Positions 8,682-17,304 of a stretch of 64,000 bases of DNA are shown here, piece by piece. Numbering within the stretch: position 1 is the first letter of the stretch; every line of letters starts with the position of its first letter. The stretch is from Candidatus Competibacteraceae bacterium (GTDB taxonomy: Bacteria; Pseudomonadota; Gammaproteobacteria; Competibacterales; Competibacteraceae): assembly GCA_016699715.1 (NCBI GenBank), contig CP065007.1, positions 3,049,001-3,113,000 on the forward strand, written 5' to 3'. The notes under the pieces were generated by a model. It made no database searches. It was not told the DNA's origin and was given only the letters and a program-made list of their open reading frames with translations. A program made the translations under genes and the position numbers.

Positions 8682-8911
8682 CATCGGTCCTTCGGGACAG
8701 GTTCGGGAACAGGATCGACGCCACCCGGATGCCAGGGATGACAGCGCAGCACGCGCCGGATCGCCAGCCAACCGCCGCGCAGGGCGCCATGGCGTTCGAT
8801 GGCCTCGCGGGCATACTGGGAACAGCTCGGATAAAAACGGCAGTGGTTGCCCAATAATGGGCTGAGCAAGAGTTGGTAGCCGCGGATCAGGACGATCAGG
8901 ATGGCGCGCAT
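8681..8911 (-). CDS. yidD: membrane protein insertion efficiency factor YidD
   Basis: Small protein (76 residues) that helps YidC-dependent insertion. It shows the hemolytic domain signature YQLLLSPLLGNHCRFYPSCSQYAREAIERHG with paired Cys. The gene overlaps rnpA at its 5' end and the tandem yidC ATG (ATGA) at its 3' end, the standard rpmH-rnpA-yidD-yidC organisation. Confidence 0.95.
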   Translation of the reverse strand: MRAILIVLIRGYQLLLSPLLGNHCRFYPSCSQYAREAIERHGALRGGWLAIRRVLRCHPWHPGGVDPVPEPVPKDR

Positions 8912-9258
8912 GGCCGCGCGAACCTCCGCCAGTGCCGTTGCAGCGAGGCAAACAGGATCGCATTGCCCTGCTCCGCCGCGCCGGCGCGGCCCATCACCAC
9001 GCAGTCCAACCCGCCGATCCCTGGCTGGTGGTGTCGGAAGCTTTCACGCACCACCCGCTTGAGGCGGTTGCGCGCCACGGCGGATTTCGCGACCTTACGA
9101 GAGATGGCCAGGCCCAGGCGGGAATGAGGCAAATCGTTGGGGCGGGCAAGCACGGTAAAATAGCGGTCGCTGGATTTGACCGGCCGGGCGAACACGCCGG
9201 TAAAGGCTTGCCGGCCGGTCAACCGGGCGCGGCGCGGAAAGCGCGCGCCACCAGCCAT
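8896..9258 (-). CDS. rnpA: ribonuclease P protein component
   Basis: Protein cofactor of RNase P, which trims tRNA 5' leaders. The 120-residue product from ATG 9258 has FPRRARLTGRQAFTGVF near the N-terminus and the signature RLGLAISRKVAKSAVARNRLKR (the RNR region). A longer frame to 9321 would read through the rpmH region and is rejected. It follows rpmH by a few bases and overlaps yidD by 16 bases. Confidence 0.95.
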   Translation of the reverse strand: MAGGARFPRRARLTGRQAFTGVFARPVKSSDRYFTVLARPNDLPHSRLGLAISRKVAKSAVARNRLKRVVRESFRHHQPGIGGLDCVVMGRAGAAEQGNAILFASLQRHWRRFARPCAPS

Positions 9259-9262
9259 GGAG

Positions 9263-9397
9263 TCAGGGCGCCAGCCGGGCGCGGCCCTTGGCGCGGCGTG
9301 CCCTGATAACCTGACGACCACCCCGGGTGGCCATGCGGGCGCGAAACCCGTGGGTACGCTTGCGGTGGATATTGCTGGGCTGGAAAGTCCGCTTCAT
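9263..9397 (-). CDS. rpmH: 50S ribosomal protein L34
   Basis: A 44-residue, highly basic protein that starts MKRTFQPSNIHRKRTHGFRA and contains RMATRGGRQVIRARRAKGR, matching L34 throughout. It is the first gene of the rpmH-rnpA-yidD-yidC cluster and is transcribed divergently from dnaA. Confidence 0.97.
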   Translation of the reverse strand: MKRTFQPSNIHRKRTHGFRARMATRGGRQVIRARRAKGRARLAP

Positions 9398-9433
9398 GTC
9401 GTGGTTCCTTAAAGGTGCTTGCGAGGCAAACCG

Positions 9434-9455
9434 GTTTGCGATTTTTATCGCAAAC
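9434..9455. promoter_or_regulatory. perfect 9-bp hairpin in the rpmH leader
   Basis: GTTTGCGAT and ATCGCAAAC are separated by a 4-base loop (TTTT on the plus strand). It lies between the rpmH promoter and the rpmH start, so it would form in the mRNA leader. There is no T-run positioned for a clear terminator, so an mRNA-stability or translational role is possible. Confidence 0.5.
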
Positions 9456-9459
9456 GCGA

Positions 9460-9489
9460 AACTTACTGATCAAGAGATAAATTTGTCAA
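9460..9489 (-). promoter_or_regulatory. rpmH promoter
   Basis: Minus-strand TTGACA (9489-9484), an 18-bp spacer and TAAGTT (9465-9460). It has a perfect -35 with a moderate -10 and lies about 65 bp from the rpmH start. Confidence 0.6.
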
Positions 9490-9520
9490 GCACTACGCAG
9501 CCTGCCATCAGCGCCGCGCC

Positions 9521-9540
9521 TGTGGATAAGTGGTGGATAA
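9521..9540 (-). promoter_or_regulatory. DnaA boxes upstream of dnaA
   Basis: An exact box TGTGGATAA (9521-9529) is followed by GGTGGATAA (9532-9540), one mismatch, 60-80 bp before the dnaA start. Boxes in this position usually mediate dnaA autoregulation. Confidence 0.75.
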
Positions 9541-9600
9541 GCCATCGGCGAGCCACTAGACTGAGCAATTCCGCCTAAGGTGCCGCCGGGAGGACTGCCT

Positions 9601-10959
9601 GTGGACCATGAGTTGTGGAAAGCGTGCCTGAAATGTCTGGAACGCGAATTATCGGAACCCCAGTTGAACACCTGGATTCGACCGCTGCATGCCCGAGAGG
9701 ACAACGGCGGCCTACACCTGCTCGCGCCGAATCGCTTCGTACTCGACTGGGTCAAGAAACACCATCTGACACAGATCAAGACCGTGCTGGAACAGCTACG
9801 ACCCGAACAATCGCCGGAAGTGCTGCTGGAAATCGGCAGCGGCGCCGCCCAGGTCGAGCCGGCGGCGACTCAAGACGAGAAAGCGCCTCCGGCCGAGCCG
9901 TCCGCCGGACCGGCCATCGACGCCAGCGAGCTGCTCAAGAGCGGAGCGCTTAACCCGGATTTCACCTTTACCACCTTCGTCGAGGGTAATTCCAACCAGA
10001 TTGCCCGGGCCGCCTGCCTGCAAGTCACGCAAAATCCCGGCAAGGCTTATAACCCACTGTTCATCTACGGCGGCACCGGCCTGGGCAAGACCCACCTTAT
10101 CCACGCCGTCGGCAACATGCTGCGCGCACGCGACCCCAGCGCCCAGGTGGTCTACCAAAATTGCGAGTATTTCGTGGCCGACATGGTGCGCTCCCTGCAA
10201 CACAACGCCATCAACGAGTTCAAGCGCCGCTATCGGGTATTGGATGCCTTGCTGATCGACGACGTACAGTTTCTGGCTGGCAAGGAGCGCTCGCAGGAAG
10301 AGTTTTTCTACACGTTCAACAGCCTGCTGGAAAGCCGCCAGCAGGTGATCCTGACCTGCGACCGCTACCCCAAGGAAGTCGCCGGCCTGGAAGACCGGCT
10401 CAAGTCGCGCTTTGGCTCCGGTCTGACCGTGGCGGTCGAGCCGCCGGAACTGGAAACCCGGGTGGCGATCCTCAAGAGCAAGGCCGAACAGATCCAGCTT
10501 GGTCTGCCCGACGAAGTCGCCTTCTTCATCGCCCAGCGTATCCGCTCCAACGTCCGCGAGCTGGAAGGCGCGCTGCGGCGAGTCTATGCCAATGCCCAGT
10601 TCACCGGCCGGCCCATTACCCTGGCTTTTGCCAAGGAGGTTTTGAGCGACCTGCTGACGCTGCAAGACAAGCTGGTCACCATCGAAAATATCCAACGAAC
10701 CGTGGCGGATTACTACAAAATCAGCATCGGCGAGCTGCTGTCCAACAGTCGGCTGCGCGTCCTGTCCCGCCCCCGGCAGATCGCGATGGCGCTGACCAAG
10801 GAACTGACCGTGCTCAGCCTGCCGGAGATCGGCGAGGCGTTCGGTGGGCGGGATCACACCACCGTCCTGCACGCCTGTCGGAGGGTGCGGGAACTCCGGC
10901 ACAGTGACCCGCAGATCCGCGACGATTATACTAATTTGCTGTCGACGCTGACTAACTAG
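9601..10959 (+). CDS. dnaA: chromosomal replication initiator DnaA
   Basis: AAA+ initiator that binds DnaA boxes and opens the origin. The 452-residue product starts VDHELWKACLKCLERELSEPQLNTWIRPL, domain I for DnaB and oligomer contacts. A Pro/Ala-rich linker follows, then FTFTTFVEGNSNQIARAA, the Walker A GGTGLGKTHL, the Walker B-type LLIDDVQFLAGKE, and the domain IV signature GRDHTTVLHACRRV that reads the box. GTG 9601 is chosen because GGGAGGA lies 6-7 bases upstream; the upstream in-frame GTG at 9580 precedes that ribosome site. oriC follows directly. Confidence 0.97.
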   Translation: MDHELWKACLKCLERELSEPQLNTWIRPLHAREDNGGLHLLAPNRFVLDWVKKHHLTQIKTVLEQLRPEQSPEVLLEIGSGAAQVEPAATQDEKAPPAEPSAGPAIDASELLKSGALNPDFTFTTFVEGNSNQIARAACLQVTQNPGKAYNPLFIYGGTGLGKTHLIHAVGNMLRARDPSAQVVYQNCEYFVADMVRSLQHNAINEFKRRYRVLDALLIDDVQFLAGKERSQEEFFYTFNSLLESRQQVILTCDRYPKEVAGLEDRLKSRFGSGLTVAVEPPELETRVAILKSKAEQIQLGLPDEVAFFIAQRIRSNVRELEGALRRVYANAQFTGRPITLAFAKEVLSDLLTLQDKLVTIENIQRTVADYYKISIGELLSNSRLRVLSRPRQIAMALTKELTVLSLPEIGEAFGGRDHTTVLHACRRVRELRHSDPQIRDDYTNLLSTLTN

Positions 10960-10967
10960 AAAATCCC

Positions 10968-11344
10968 TGTGGATAAGCTCTGTGGATAAGTTGAATAACT
11001 TTCAAACGCTCGGCGACTGGCGAGTTAACTTAAATAATTACTCGCAATAATTTTCAGAAAATCAAATTATTAAAAGTTATTTAGTGGATTAAACCCATAT
11101 GACTGATAATTTCACCACGAACTGCCTATAAAAGCGGAAAATAGCCTGTGGATAACTTTGTGGATAAGTCGGCCATTTCTGTGGATAAGTCGGCAAAATC
11201 TGTGGATAACTTTGTGGATAACTTTTGACCCTCAAAAAGTTATCCACAGGAAAATGGACTTATCCACATTTCATCCACAGACTTATCCACAGGAAAAACC
11301 GATGTATCTTATTTATTTTTAACAATAAAAAAAAGTTATCCACA
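10968..11344. promoter_or_regulatory. DnaA box array of oriC
   Basis: Exact TGTGGATAA (minus-oriented TTATCCACA) occurs at 10968, 10981, 11147, 11159, 11180, 11201 and 11213. Exact TTATCCACA (plus) occurs at 11240, 11260, 11283 and 11336; TCATCCACA at 11271 has one mismatch. All the minus-oriented boxes precede all the plus-oriented ones, so the two blocks face each other around about 11230. Spacings of 12-13 and 20-21 bp place many boxes on the same helix face. Confidence 0.95.
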
Positions 11345-11405
11345 GAAAACGGCCTCCCTAATAATAATAATCTTTTAATATATATAAGATCTTCTTTTAT
11401 TGTTG
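11345..11405. promoter_or_regulatory. candidate DNA unwinding element with TAA repeats
   Basis: After the last DnaA box (11336-11344) comes a GC-rich spacer (about 11350-11358), then four TAA triplets (11359-11370), and then an AT run containing GATCTTCTTTTAT (11388-11400). That run resembles the E. coli 13-mer GATCTnTTnTTTT at 9 of 11 fixed positions. The box, GC spacer and 3-base repeat order fits the DnaA-trio model of basal unwinding. Confidence 0.7.
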
Positions 11406-11531
11406 GGGCGACGCGAAAAGCAGGTCGTGCCGACAGACAAAATTTTATTTACCATACACTCAAGTAGGAAATTGGGGCTACCCACCCAAGCACGGTGAAG
11501 ACCGAACGAACAGGCCTATCGGAGAACTTCG

Positions 11532-12632
11532 ATGAAACTGGAAGCCAAGCGCGAGCAACTGCTCAAACCGTTGCAGCATGTGATCGGCGCGGTCGAACGT
11601 CGGCAGACGCTGCCGATCCTGACCAATGTGTTGGTGTCGGCGCGGGAACGGGAACTGACCCTGACCACCACCGATCTGGAAATGGAACTGTCGGTCCGGG
11701 TCGAACTGCAAGTGGAGACGCCAGGCGAGACCACCCTCCCGGCCCGCAGGCTACACGACATCTTGCGCGCCCTGCCGGACGAGGCCACCGTGACGCTGAG
11801 CGTCGAGGGCGACAAGGCCACCGTGCGCTGCGGCCGCAGCCGTTTTACCCTGATCACCCTGCCGGCCGGCGATTTCCCCACCCTGGAGGACTTGCCGTTC
11901 GAAGGCGATATCCGTTTGCCGCAGGGCATCCTGCGTGGCCTGATCGAGCGCACCCATTTCGCCATGGCTCAGCAGGACGTGCGCTACTACCTCAACGGCC
12001 TGCTGCTGGAAGTCAGCCCCGGCGTGCTACGACTGGTCGCCACCGACGGCCACCGGCTGGCGTTCCAGGAATTGCGAACCGAAGTCGATGTGGCGGAAAC
12101 CCGCCAGGTGATCGTGCCGCGCAAGGGCGTGCTGGAATTGCTGCGCTTGCTGGGCGACAACGAGCTCGAAGCGAGGATCCGGATCGGCGCCAACCACATC
12201 CGGCTGGTGCTGGGCGACGTTTGCCTGACCTCCAAGCTGATCGAGGGCAAGTTCCCCGACTACCAGCGCGTGATCCCCAGCGAGGGCGATCGGGTGGTGA
12301 TCGCCGACCGGCTGGTGCTGCGCGGCGCGCTGGCGCGGGCCGGTATCGTGCTCAACGACAAGACCCAGGGCGTGCGCCTGCAACTGGAAGATTGGATCCT
12401 GCGGGCGCAGGCGCAAAATTCCGAGCAGGAAGAGGCCGAGGAGGACGTCGAAATCAACTACAGTGGTGGCCCGCTGGAGGTCGGTTTCAACGTGACGTAT
12501 CTGCTCGACGCGCTGGGCGCGCTGGGCGGCGAGCTGGCCAAGCTGTCCTTTTCCGACTCGGCCAGCAGTTGTCTGATCGAGGAAGCCGACGGCCGCGGTG
12601 GCAAGCATGTCATCATGCCGATGCGGCTCTGA
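11532..12632 (+). CDS. dnaN: DNA polymerase III beta sliding clamp
   Basis: Ring-shaped processivity clamp. The 366-residue product (same length as E. coli) starts MKLEAKREQLLKPLQHVIGAVERRQTLPILTNVL. It contains FPDYQRVIPSEGD in the middle and the C-terminal block ending VIMPMRL, equivalent to the family-typical VxMPMRL end that forms the partner-binding pocket. The canonical order dnaA-dnaN-recF-gyrB is kept. Confidence 0.97.
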   Translation: MKLEAKREQLLKPLQHVIGAVERRQTLPILTNVLVSARERELTLTTTDLEMELSVRVELQVETPGETTLPARRLHDILRALPDEATVTLSVEGDKATVRCGRSRFTLITLPAGDFPTLEDLPFEGDIRLPQGILRGLIERTHFAMAQQDVRYYLNGLLLEVSPGVLRLVATDGHRLAFQELRTEVDVAETRQVIVPRKGVLELLRLLGDNELEARIRIGANHIRLVLGDVCLTSKLIEGKFPDYQRVIPSEGDRVVIADRLVLRGALARAGIVLNDKTQGVRLQLEDWILRAQAQNSEQEEAEEDVEINYSGGPLEVGFNVTYLLDALGALGGELAKLSFSDSASSCLIEEADGRGGKHVIMPMRL

Positions 12633-12661
12633 TGCAGGGTATCGGGGTCAGGGGCCGGTGA

Positions 12662-12682
12662 GCGCCGCTCCTGGAGCGGCGC
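12662..12682. promoter_or_regulatory. GC-rich dyad between dnaN and recF
   Basis: GCGCCGCTCC and GGAGCGGCGC are separated by one base (functional loop about 5 nt), ending 13 bases before the recF start. There is no T-run. In mRNA it would occlude the recF ribosome site, which could limit RecF synthesis. Confidence 0.5.
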
Positions 12683-12695
12683 GCTAAGGCCAGCC

Positions 12696-13799
12696 ATGCG
12701 GGTCGCCACCCTCGACATTACCGGATTTCGCAACCTGCGGCCGGTTCGGATCGACTGTTCGCCCGGCCTGAACCTGCTGGTCGGTCCCAACGCCTCCGGC
12801 AAGACCAGCCTGCTGGAGGCGTTGTACGTTCTGGGCCGTGGCCGTTCGTTCCGTGCCCGCCAGCCGCGAGAGTTGATTCAAACCGACGCGCCCTGGTTTC
12901 GAGTGGTGGCGATGCTGGACGGCGGCGACGGGCGGCGGCGGCCGGTCGGCATCGAACGCGGCCCGCGCGAGCTGGCCCTCCGCATCGACGGCGCGCCGAC
13001 CCGCTCGCTGGCGAAGCTGGCCCGGCAGGTGCCGGTATTGCTGCTCAATCCAGACAGCCACCGGCTGCTGGAAGACGGGCCACGTCAGCGGCGACGCTTC
13101 ATGGACTGGGGGCTGTTTCACGCCGAACCGACCTTCATCGACGCCTGGCGGCGCTACGAGACGGCCCTGCGCCACCGCAACGCCGCCTTGCGGGCCGGAG
13201 CCGCCGACCGGGCGGTGGATGCCTGGGATGGCGAACTGGTGGCGGCGGCCGCGACTCTCGACCGGCTGCGCGATGCCTTCTGTACGGCCCTGGAAGGCGT
13301 CCTGGAGCCGTTGGCGGCCCGGACCCTGGGTGAGGCAGGGGTGGAGGTCGATTATCGCCGTGGCTGGCCTCTGGAGCCGTTAGAGCGGGATTTCGCGGCA
13401 TGGTTGCGGGTGGGGCGCGGCTCGGATCGCCAGCAGGGCCATACCCGGTCGGGGCCACATCGGGCTGATTTCGTGCTCCGGGTCGCCGGTCATCCACCCG
13501 GCGCGGCGCTTTCCCGCGGCCAACAGAAGCTGCTGGTGATCGCGCTGCTGCTGGCGCAGGCGGAGCTGTACCGCCGCCACCTCGGCGATGCCTGCATTTT
13601 GTTGATCGACGATCTGCCGGCGGAATTGGACCCCGGCAACCGGGCGCGGGTGTCGCGGGCCCTGGCGGAACTGGACACGCAGTTGTTCATCACCGCCATT
13701 GAGCCGGGACTGTTGGATATCGCGCCTTGGCGCGCGGCAAAGACCTTCGGTCTGGTGGGCGGCGAAGTACGCGAAATGGAAGTACGCGAAATGATATAA
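12696..13799 (+). CDS. recF: DNA replication and repair protein RecF
   Basis: SMC-like ATPase that, with RecO and RecR, loads RecA at gaps. The 367-residue product starts MRVATLDITGFRNLRPVRI and has Walker A GPNASGKTSLLEALYVLGRGRSFR. The ABC-type signature SRGQQKLLVIALLLAQ and Walker B ILLIDDLPAELD lie near the C-terminus. The last codons contain a 15-bp tandem duplication giving EVREMEVREMI. It lies between dnaN and gyrB. Confidence 0.95.
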   Translation: MRVATLDITGFRNLRPVRIDCSPGLNLLVGPNASGKTSLLEALYVLGRGRSFRARQPRELIQTDAPWFRVVAMLDGGDGRRRPVGIERGPRELALRIDGAPTRSLAKLARQVPVLLLNPDSHRLLEDGPRQRRRFMDWGLFHAEPTFIDAWRRYETALRHRNAALRAGAADRAVDAWDGELVAAAATLDRLRDAFCTALEGVLEPLAARTLGEAGVEVDYRRGWPLEPLERDFAAWLRVGRGSDRQQGHTRSGPHRADFVLRVAGHPPGAALSRGQQKLLVIALLLAQAELYRRHLGDACILLIDDLPAELDPGNRARVSRALAELDTQLFITAIEPGLLDIAPWRAAKTFGLVGGEVREMEVREMI

Positions 13800-13835
13800 T
13801 CCCGCGTCTTTTGCGGCATTCGGGAAGCGGGAGTC

Positions 13836-16241
13836 ATGAATCAGTCGTACACCTCATCGAGCATCACGGTCCTGGAAGGGCTGGACGCGGTCCGCAAGCG
13901 GCCCGGCATGTACATCGGCGATACCGATGACGGCACCGGTTTGCATCACATGGTGTTCGAGGTGGTGGACAACTCGATCGACGAGGCGCTGGCCGGCTAT
14001 TGCACCGAGATCAGCGTGACGATTCACGCCGACGAAGCGGTCACGGTGACGGACAACGGCCGCGGCGTTCCCACCGACGAGCACTCGAAGGGTCGCTCCG
14101 CCGCCGAAGTGATCATGACCGTGCTGCATGCCGGCGGCAAGTTCGACGACCGCTCCTACAAGGTTTCCGGTGGCCTGCACGGGGTCGGTGTGTCGGTGGT
14201 CAACGCCCTGTCCGAGTCGCTGCGTCTGACCATCCGTCGCGACGGCAAAATCCACCAGCAGGACTACCACCTCGGCGTGCCGCTGGCGCCGCTGCGGGTG
14301 ATCGGCGAGACCGACCAGACCGGCACCGAAATCCGTTTCAAGCCCAGCGCCATCTTCAGCAACATCGACTTCCACTACGACGTGCTGGCCAAGCGCCTGC
14401 GCGAGCTATCGTTTTTGAATTCCGGCGTCCGCATCCGATTGCGCGACGAGCGTACCAGCAAGGAAGACAGCTTCGAGTATCAGGGCGGCATCAAGGCTTT
14501 CGTCGAACATCTGAACCGTAACAAGACACCGCTGCACGACGATGTATTTTATCTAAACACCTCCCGCGACGAGATCCAGGTCGAACTGGCGATGCAGTGG
14601 AACGATTCCTACCAGGAAAACGTGTTCTGCTTCACCAACAACATTCCACAGCGCGATGGCGGCGCCCATCTGGCCGGCCTGCGCGGCGGGCTGACCCGCA
14701 CCCTGAATCAGTTCATGGACGCGGAAGGGATTCTCAAGAAAGCCAAGGTCGAGACCAGCGGGGACGATGCCCGCGAGGGACTGACCGCCGTGCTGTCGGT
14801 GAAGCTGCACGACCCCAAATTCTCGTCGCAGACCAAGGACAAACTGGTGTCGTCCGAGGTCAAGCCGGTGATCGAGGCGGTGGTGGCGGAAAAGCTGCAA
14901 GAGTTTCTGCTGGAGAACCCCAGCGAGGCCAAGGCCATCACCGGCAAGATCATCGACGCCGCCCGCGCCCGCGAGGCCGCCCGCCGCGCCCGCGAGATGA
15001 CCCGGCGCAAGGGTGCGCTGGACATCGCCGGCCTGCCGGGGAAATTGGCCGACTGCCAGGAAAAGGACCCGGCGCTGTCGGAGCTGTTTCTGGTCGAGGG
15101 CGATTCCGCCGGCGGTTCCGCCAAGCAGGGTCGCGACCGGCGCTTCCAGGCGATCCTGCCGCTGAAGGGCAAGATCCTGAATGTGGAAAAGGCCCGATTC
15201 GACAAGATGCTGGCTTCGGTGGAGGTCGGCACGCTGATCACCGCGCTGGGCTGCGGCATCGGCCGCGAGGAGTTCAATCCGGATAAGCTCCGTTACCATC
15301 GTGTTATTTTGATGACGGACGCCGATGTGGACGGCTCTCACATCCGTACCCTGTTGCTGACCTTTTTCTATCGGCAGATGCCCGAATTGATCGTGCGCGG
15401 GCACATCTACATCGCCCAGCCGCCACTGTACAAGATCAAGAAGGGCAAGCAGGAGCAATACGTCAAGGACGAGGGGGAACTCTCGACCAGCCTGCTGCAA
15501 ACGGCGCTGGATGGCGCGGCGCTGACGGTCGGATCGGATGCGTCGGTGCTGGACGGCGGTGCGCTGGAAGAACTGGCTCGCGACCACATGCGGGTCATGG
15601 CGTTGATCCAGCGCTTGTCCCGGCGCTACGACGGCGCGCTGCTGGAGCAACTGGTTTACCAGCCGGCGCTGGACGGCGAGCGGTTGCGCGACGGCGATTC
15701 CTTGCGGGAATGGGCCGAAAGGCTGGTGGCGCGGCTGAACGACGGGTCGGGAGTCCGCTCGGTTTACGAAGCCACCATCGAAGCGCCGGAGGAGGACGGG
15801 ACTCACAGTGTGACCATCACCCGTCGCACCCATAGTCTGGAACGGCGAATCCCGCTGACCGCGGAATTCTTTGCTTCCCACGAGTACGCCAGTCTCGCCC
15901 GGTTCGGTGCCAAGCTGGCGGGGGGGTTCGAGCGGGGCGCGGAAGTGCGGCGCGGCGAGCGCGGCCAGTCGGTGCGGAGTTTCAGCCAGGCCATGGCCTG
16001 GTTACAGGAGGAAGCCAAACGTGGCCAGCACATCCAGCGCTACAAGGGTCTGGGTGAAATGAACCCGGATCAGCTTTGGGAAACCACCATGAATCCGGAG
16101 ACCCGCCGTCTGCTGCGGGTGCGCATTGAGGACGCCGTCGCCGCCGACGAGGTGTTCACCACCCTGATGGGCGATCAGGTCGAGCCACGGCGGGATTTCA
16201 TCGAGCAGAACGCATTGGACGTGCTCAATCTGGATATCTAG
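13836..16241 (+). CDS. gyrB: DNA gyrase subunit B
   Basis: ATPase subunit of the type II topoisomerase that introduces negative supercoils. The 801-residue product contains the GHKL site VVDNSIDEAL and the KVSGGLHGVGVSVVNALS loop. The TOPRIM domain has LVEGDSAGGSAKQGRDR and MTDADVDGSHIRTLL, and the C-terminal block is QRYKGLGEMNPDQLWETTMNP. E. coli GyrB has 804 residues. The TAG stop shares CTAG with the stop of the convergent CDF transporter gene. Confidence 0.97.
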   Translation: MNQSYTSSSITVLEGLDAVRKRPGMYIGDTDDGTGLHHMVFEVVDNSIDEALAGYCTEISVTIHADEAVTVTDNGRGVPTDEHSKGRSAAEVIMTVLHAGGKFDDRSYKVSGGLHGVGVSVVNALSESLRLTIRRDGKIHQQDYHLGVPLAPLRVIGETDQTGTEIRFKPSAIFSNIDFHYDVLAKRLRELSFLNSGVRIRLRDERTSKEDSFEYQGGIKAFVEHLNRNKTPLHDDVFYLNTSRDEIQVELAMQWNDSYQENVFCFTNNIPQRDGGAHLAGLRGGLTRTLNQFMDAEGILKKAKVETSGDDAREGLTAVLSVKLHDPKFSSQTKDKLVSSEVKPVIEAVVAEKLQEFLLENPSEAKAITGKIIDAARAREAARRAREMTRRKGALDIAGLPGKLADCQEKDPALSELFLVEGDSAGGSAKQGRDRRFQAILPLKGKILNVEKARFDKMLASVEVGTLITALGCGIGREEFNPDKLRYHRVILMTDADVDGSHIRTLLLTFFYRQMPELIVRGHIYIAQPPLYKIKKGKQEQYVKDEGELSTSLLQTALDGAALTVGSDASVLDGGALEELARDHMRVMALIQRLSRRYDGALLEQLVYQPALDGERLRDGDSLREWAERLVARLNDGSGVRSVYEATIEAPEEDGTHSVTITRRTHSLERRIPLTAEFFASHEYASLARFGAKLAGGFERGAEVRRGERGQSVRSFSQAMAWLQEEAKRGQHIQRYKGLGEMNPDQLWETTMNPETRRLLRVRIEDAVAADEVFTTLMGDQVEPRRDFIEQNALDVLNLDI

Positions 16242-17218
16242 CCGGCGCTGGCGGGTGGCTGGACGGCATGGTGGTTTTTTCCCGGACCACCGGAGACGGC
16301 GGCTTGCCTGCCCCGCGCGTCCAGCCAGTGCACCGTCCGCGTCATGGGTTCCGGTTGCAAGGTGACGTGGTGGATGCCGAACCGTTCGTCGAGCAGGACG
16401 AGGCAGGCATCGAGCACCGTCTCCCATTGGCACAGATCCCGCACCACCAGATGAGCGGAGAGCATGACCTTTTCCGGAGCCACGCTCCAGATGTGCAGGT
16501 CATGCACCGAAATCACGCCGGGCAGGCGGGCCAGGGACTGGCCCACATCCTCCAGCGCCAGATCGAACGGTGTGCCCTCCATCAGTCCGTGCAGGGCTTC
16601 GCGCAGCAGGCGCAGGCTGGAGAGCAGAACCAGCGCGCCGATGCCCAGCGAGAGCAGCGGGTCGATGGGCGTCCAACCGGTGAAGGCGATCACGATGCCG
16701 GACAGCAGGGCGGCCACCGAGCCCAGCAAGTCTCCCAGGACGTGCAGCAGCGCCGCGCGAGTGTTGAGACTCCGCTCCCCGCGACTGAGCAGCCAGGCCA
16801 CCAGCAGGTTGATCGCCAGCCCGACAGCGGCGGCCAGCGAGACGGCCTCGCCGATGACGGCTTGGGGATCATGTAGTCGTTGCGTCGCGGAGACGGCCAG
16901 CCAGACCACCAGTGCCAGCATGGCGCCGCTATTGATCAGCGCCGCCAGAAATTCGGCGCGACCGAATCCGTAGCTGTGTCGGGTCGAGACCGGTCGCCGG
17001 GCCAACCAGGCGGCGGCGGCGGCCAACACCAGCGCGCCGGCGTCGTTGACCATGTGGCCCGCGTCGGCCACCAGTGCCAGCGATCCCGCCCACCAGCCTA
17101 CCCCGGCCTCCACCCCGGCATACGCCAGGGTGATGGCGGCCGCGATCCACAGCATGCGGCCGGTGGCTTCGGAGTGGTGGTGATGGGTGTGCGTGTGAGT
17201 ATGGGGATGATCATGCAT
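16238..17218 (-). CDS. cation diffusion facilitator, probable zinc exporter
   Basis: Proton-coupled divalent metal exporter of the CDF/ZitB-CzcD type in the inner membrane, 326 residues. The N-terminus is His-rich (HDHPHTHTHTHHHH), followed by about six transmembrane helices. The metal site is visible as DAGHMVNDAG in TM2 and HVLGDLLGS in TM5 (HxxxD). The C-terminal ferredoxin-like cytoplasmic domain contains HDLHIWSVAPEKVMLSAHL. It is convergent with gyrB, with a shared CTAG stop. The exact metal is an inference from the His tail. Confidence 0.9.
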   Translation of the reverse strand: MHDHPHTHTHTHHHHSEATGRMLWIAAAITLAYAGVEAGVGWWAGSLALVADAGHMVNDAGALVLAAAAAWLARRPVSTRHSYGFGRAEFLAALINSGAMLALVVWLAVSATQRLHDPQAVIGEAVSLAAAVGLAINLLVAWLLSRGERSLNTRAALLHVLGDLLGSVAALLSGIVIAFTGWTPIDPLLSLGIGALVLLSSLRLLREALHGLMEGTPFDLALEDVGQSLARLPGVISVHDLHIWSVAPEKVMLSAHLVVRDLCQWETVLDACLVLLDERFGIHHVTLQPEPMTRTVHWLDARGRQAAVSGGPGKNHHAVQPPASAG

Positions 17219-17304
17219 GGGGGATGTAGGGTCCGTGATCGTTCCGTGCCATTCGCGCTGGAAACCGCGACGGGAGGTTGTGTTTGACGGTTTAGGAATC
17301 GTTG

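Larger units (their letters stand above)
10960..11470. other. oriC: chromosomal replication origin oriC
   Basis: The gene-free stretch between dnaA and dnaN contains eleven exact DnaA boxes, one single-mismatch box, and long AT-rich tracts at about 11020-11100 and 11300-11410. This position and content are diagnostic of a bacterial origin. Confidence 0.95.

Noticed and set aside
9796..10902. 368-codon minus-strand ORF opposite dnaA
   Set aside because: Antisense shadow; the plus strand encodes an unmistakable DnaA.
10968..11344. DnaA box array as a CRISPR or plasmid iteron array
   Set aside because: The repeated unit is the 9-bp DnaA box, spacing is uneven, and dnaA and dnaN flank it; no cas or rep gene is present.
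14553..15881. 442-codon minus-strand ORF opposite gyrB
   Set aside because: Antisense shadow of gyrB.
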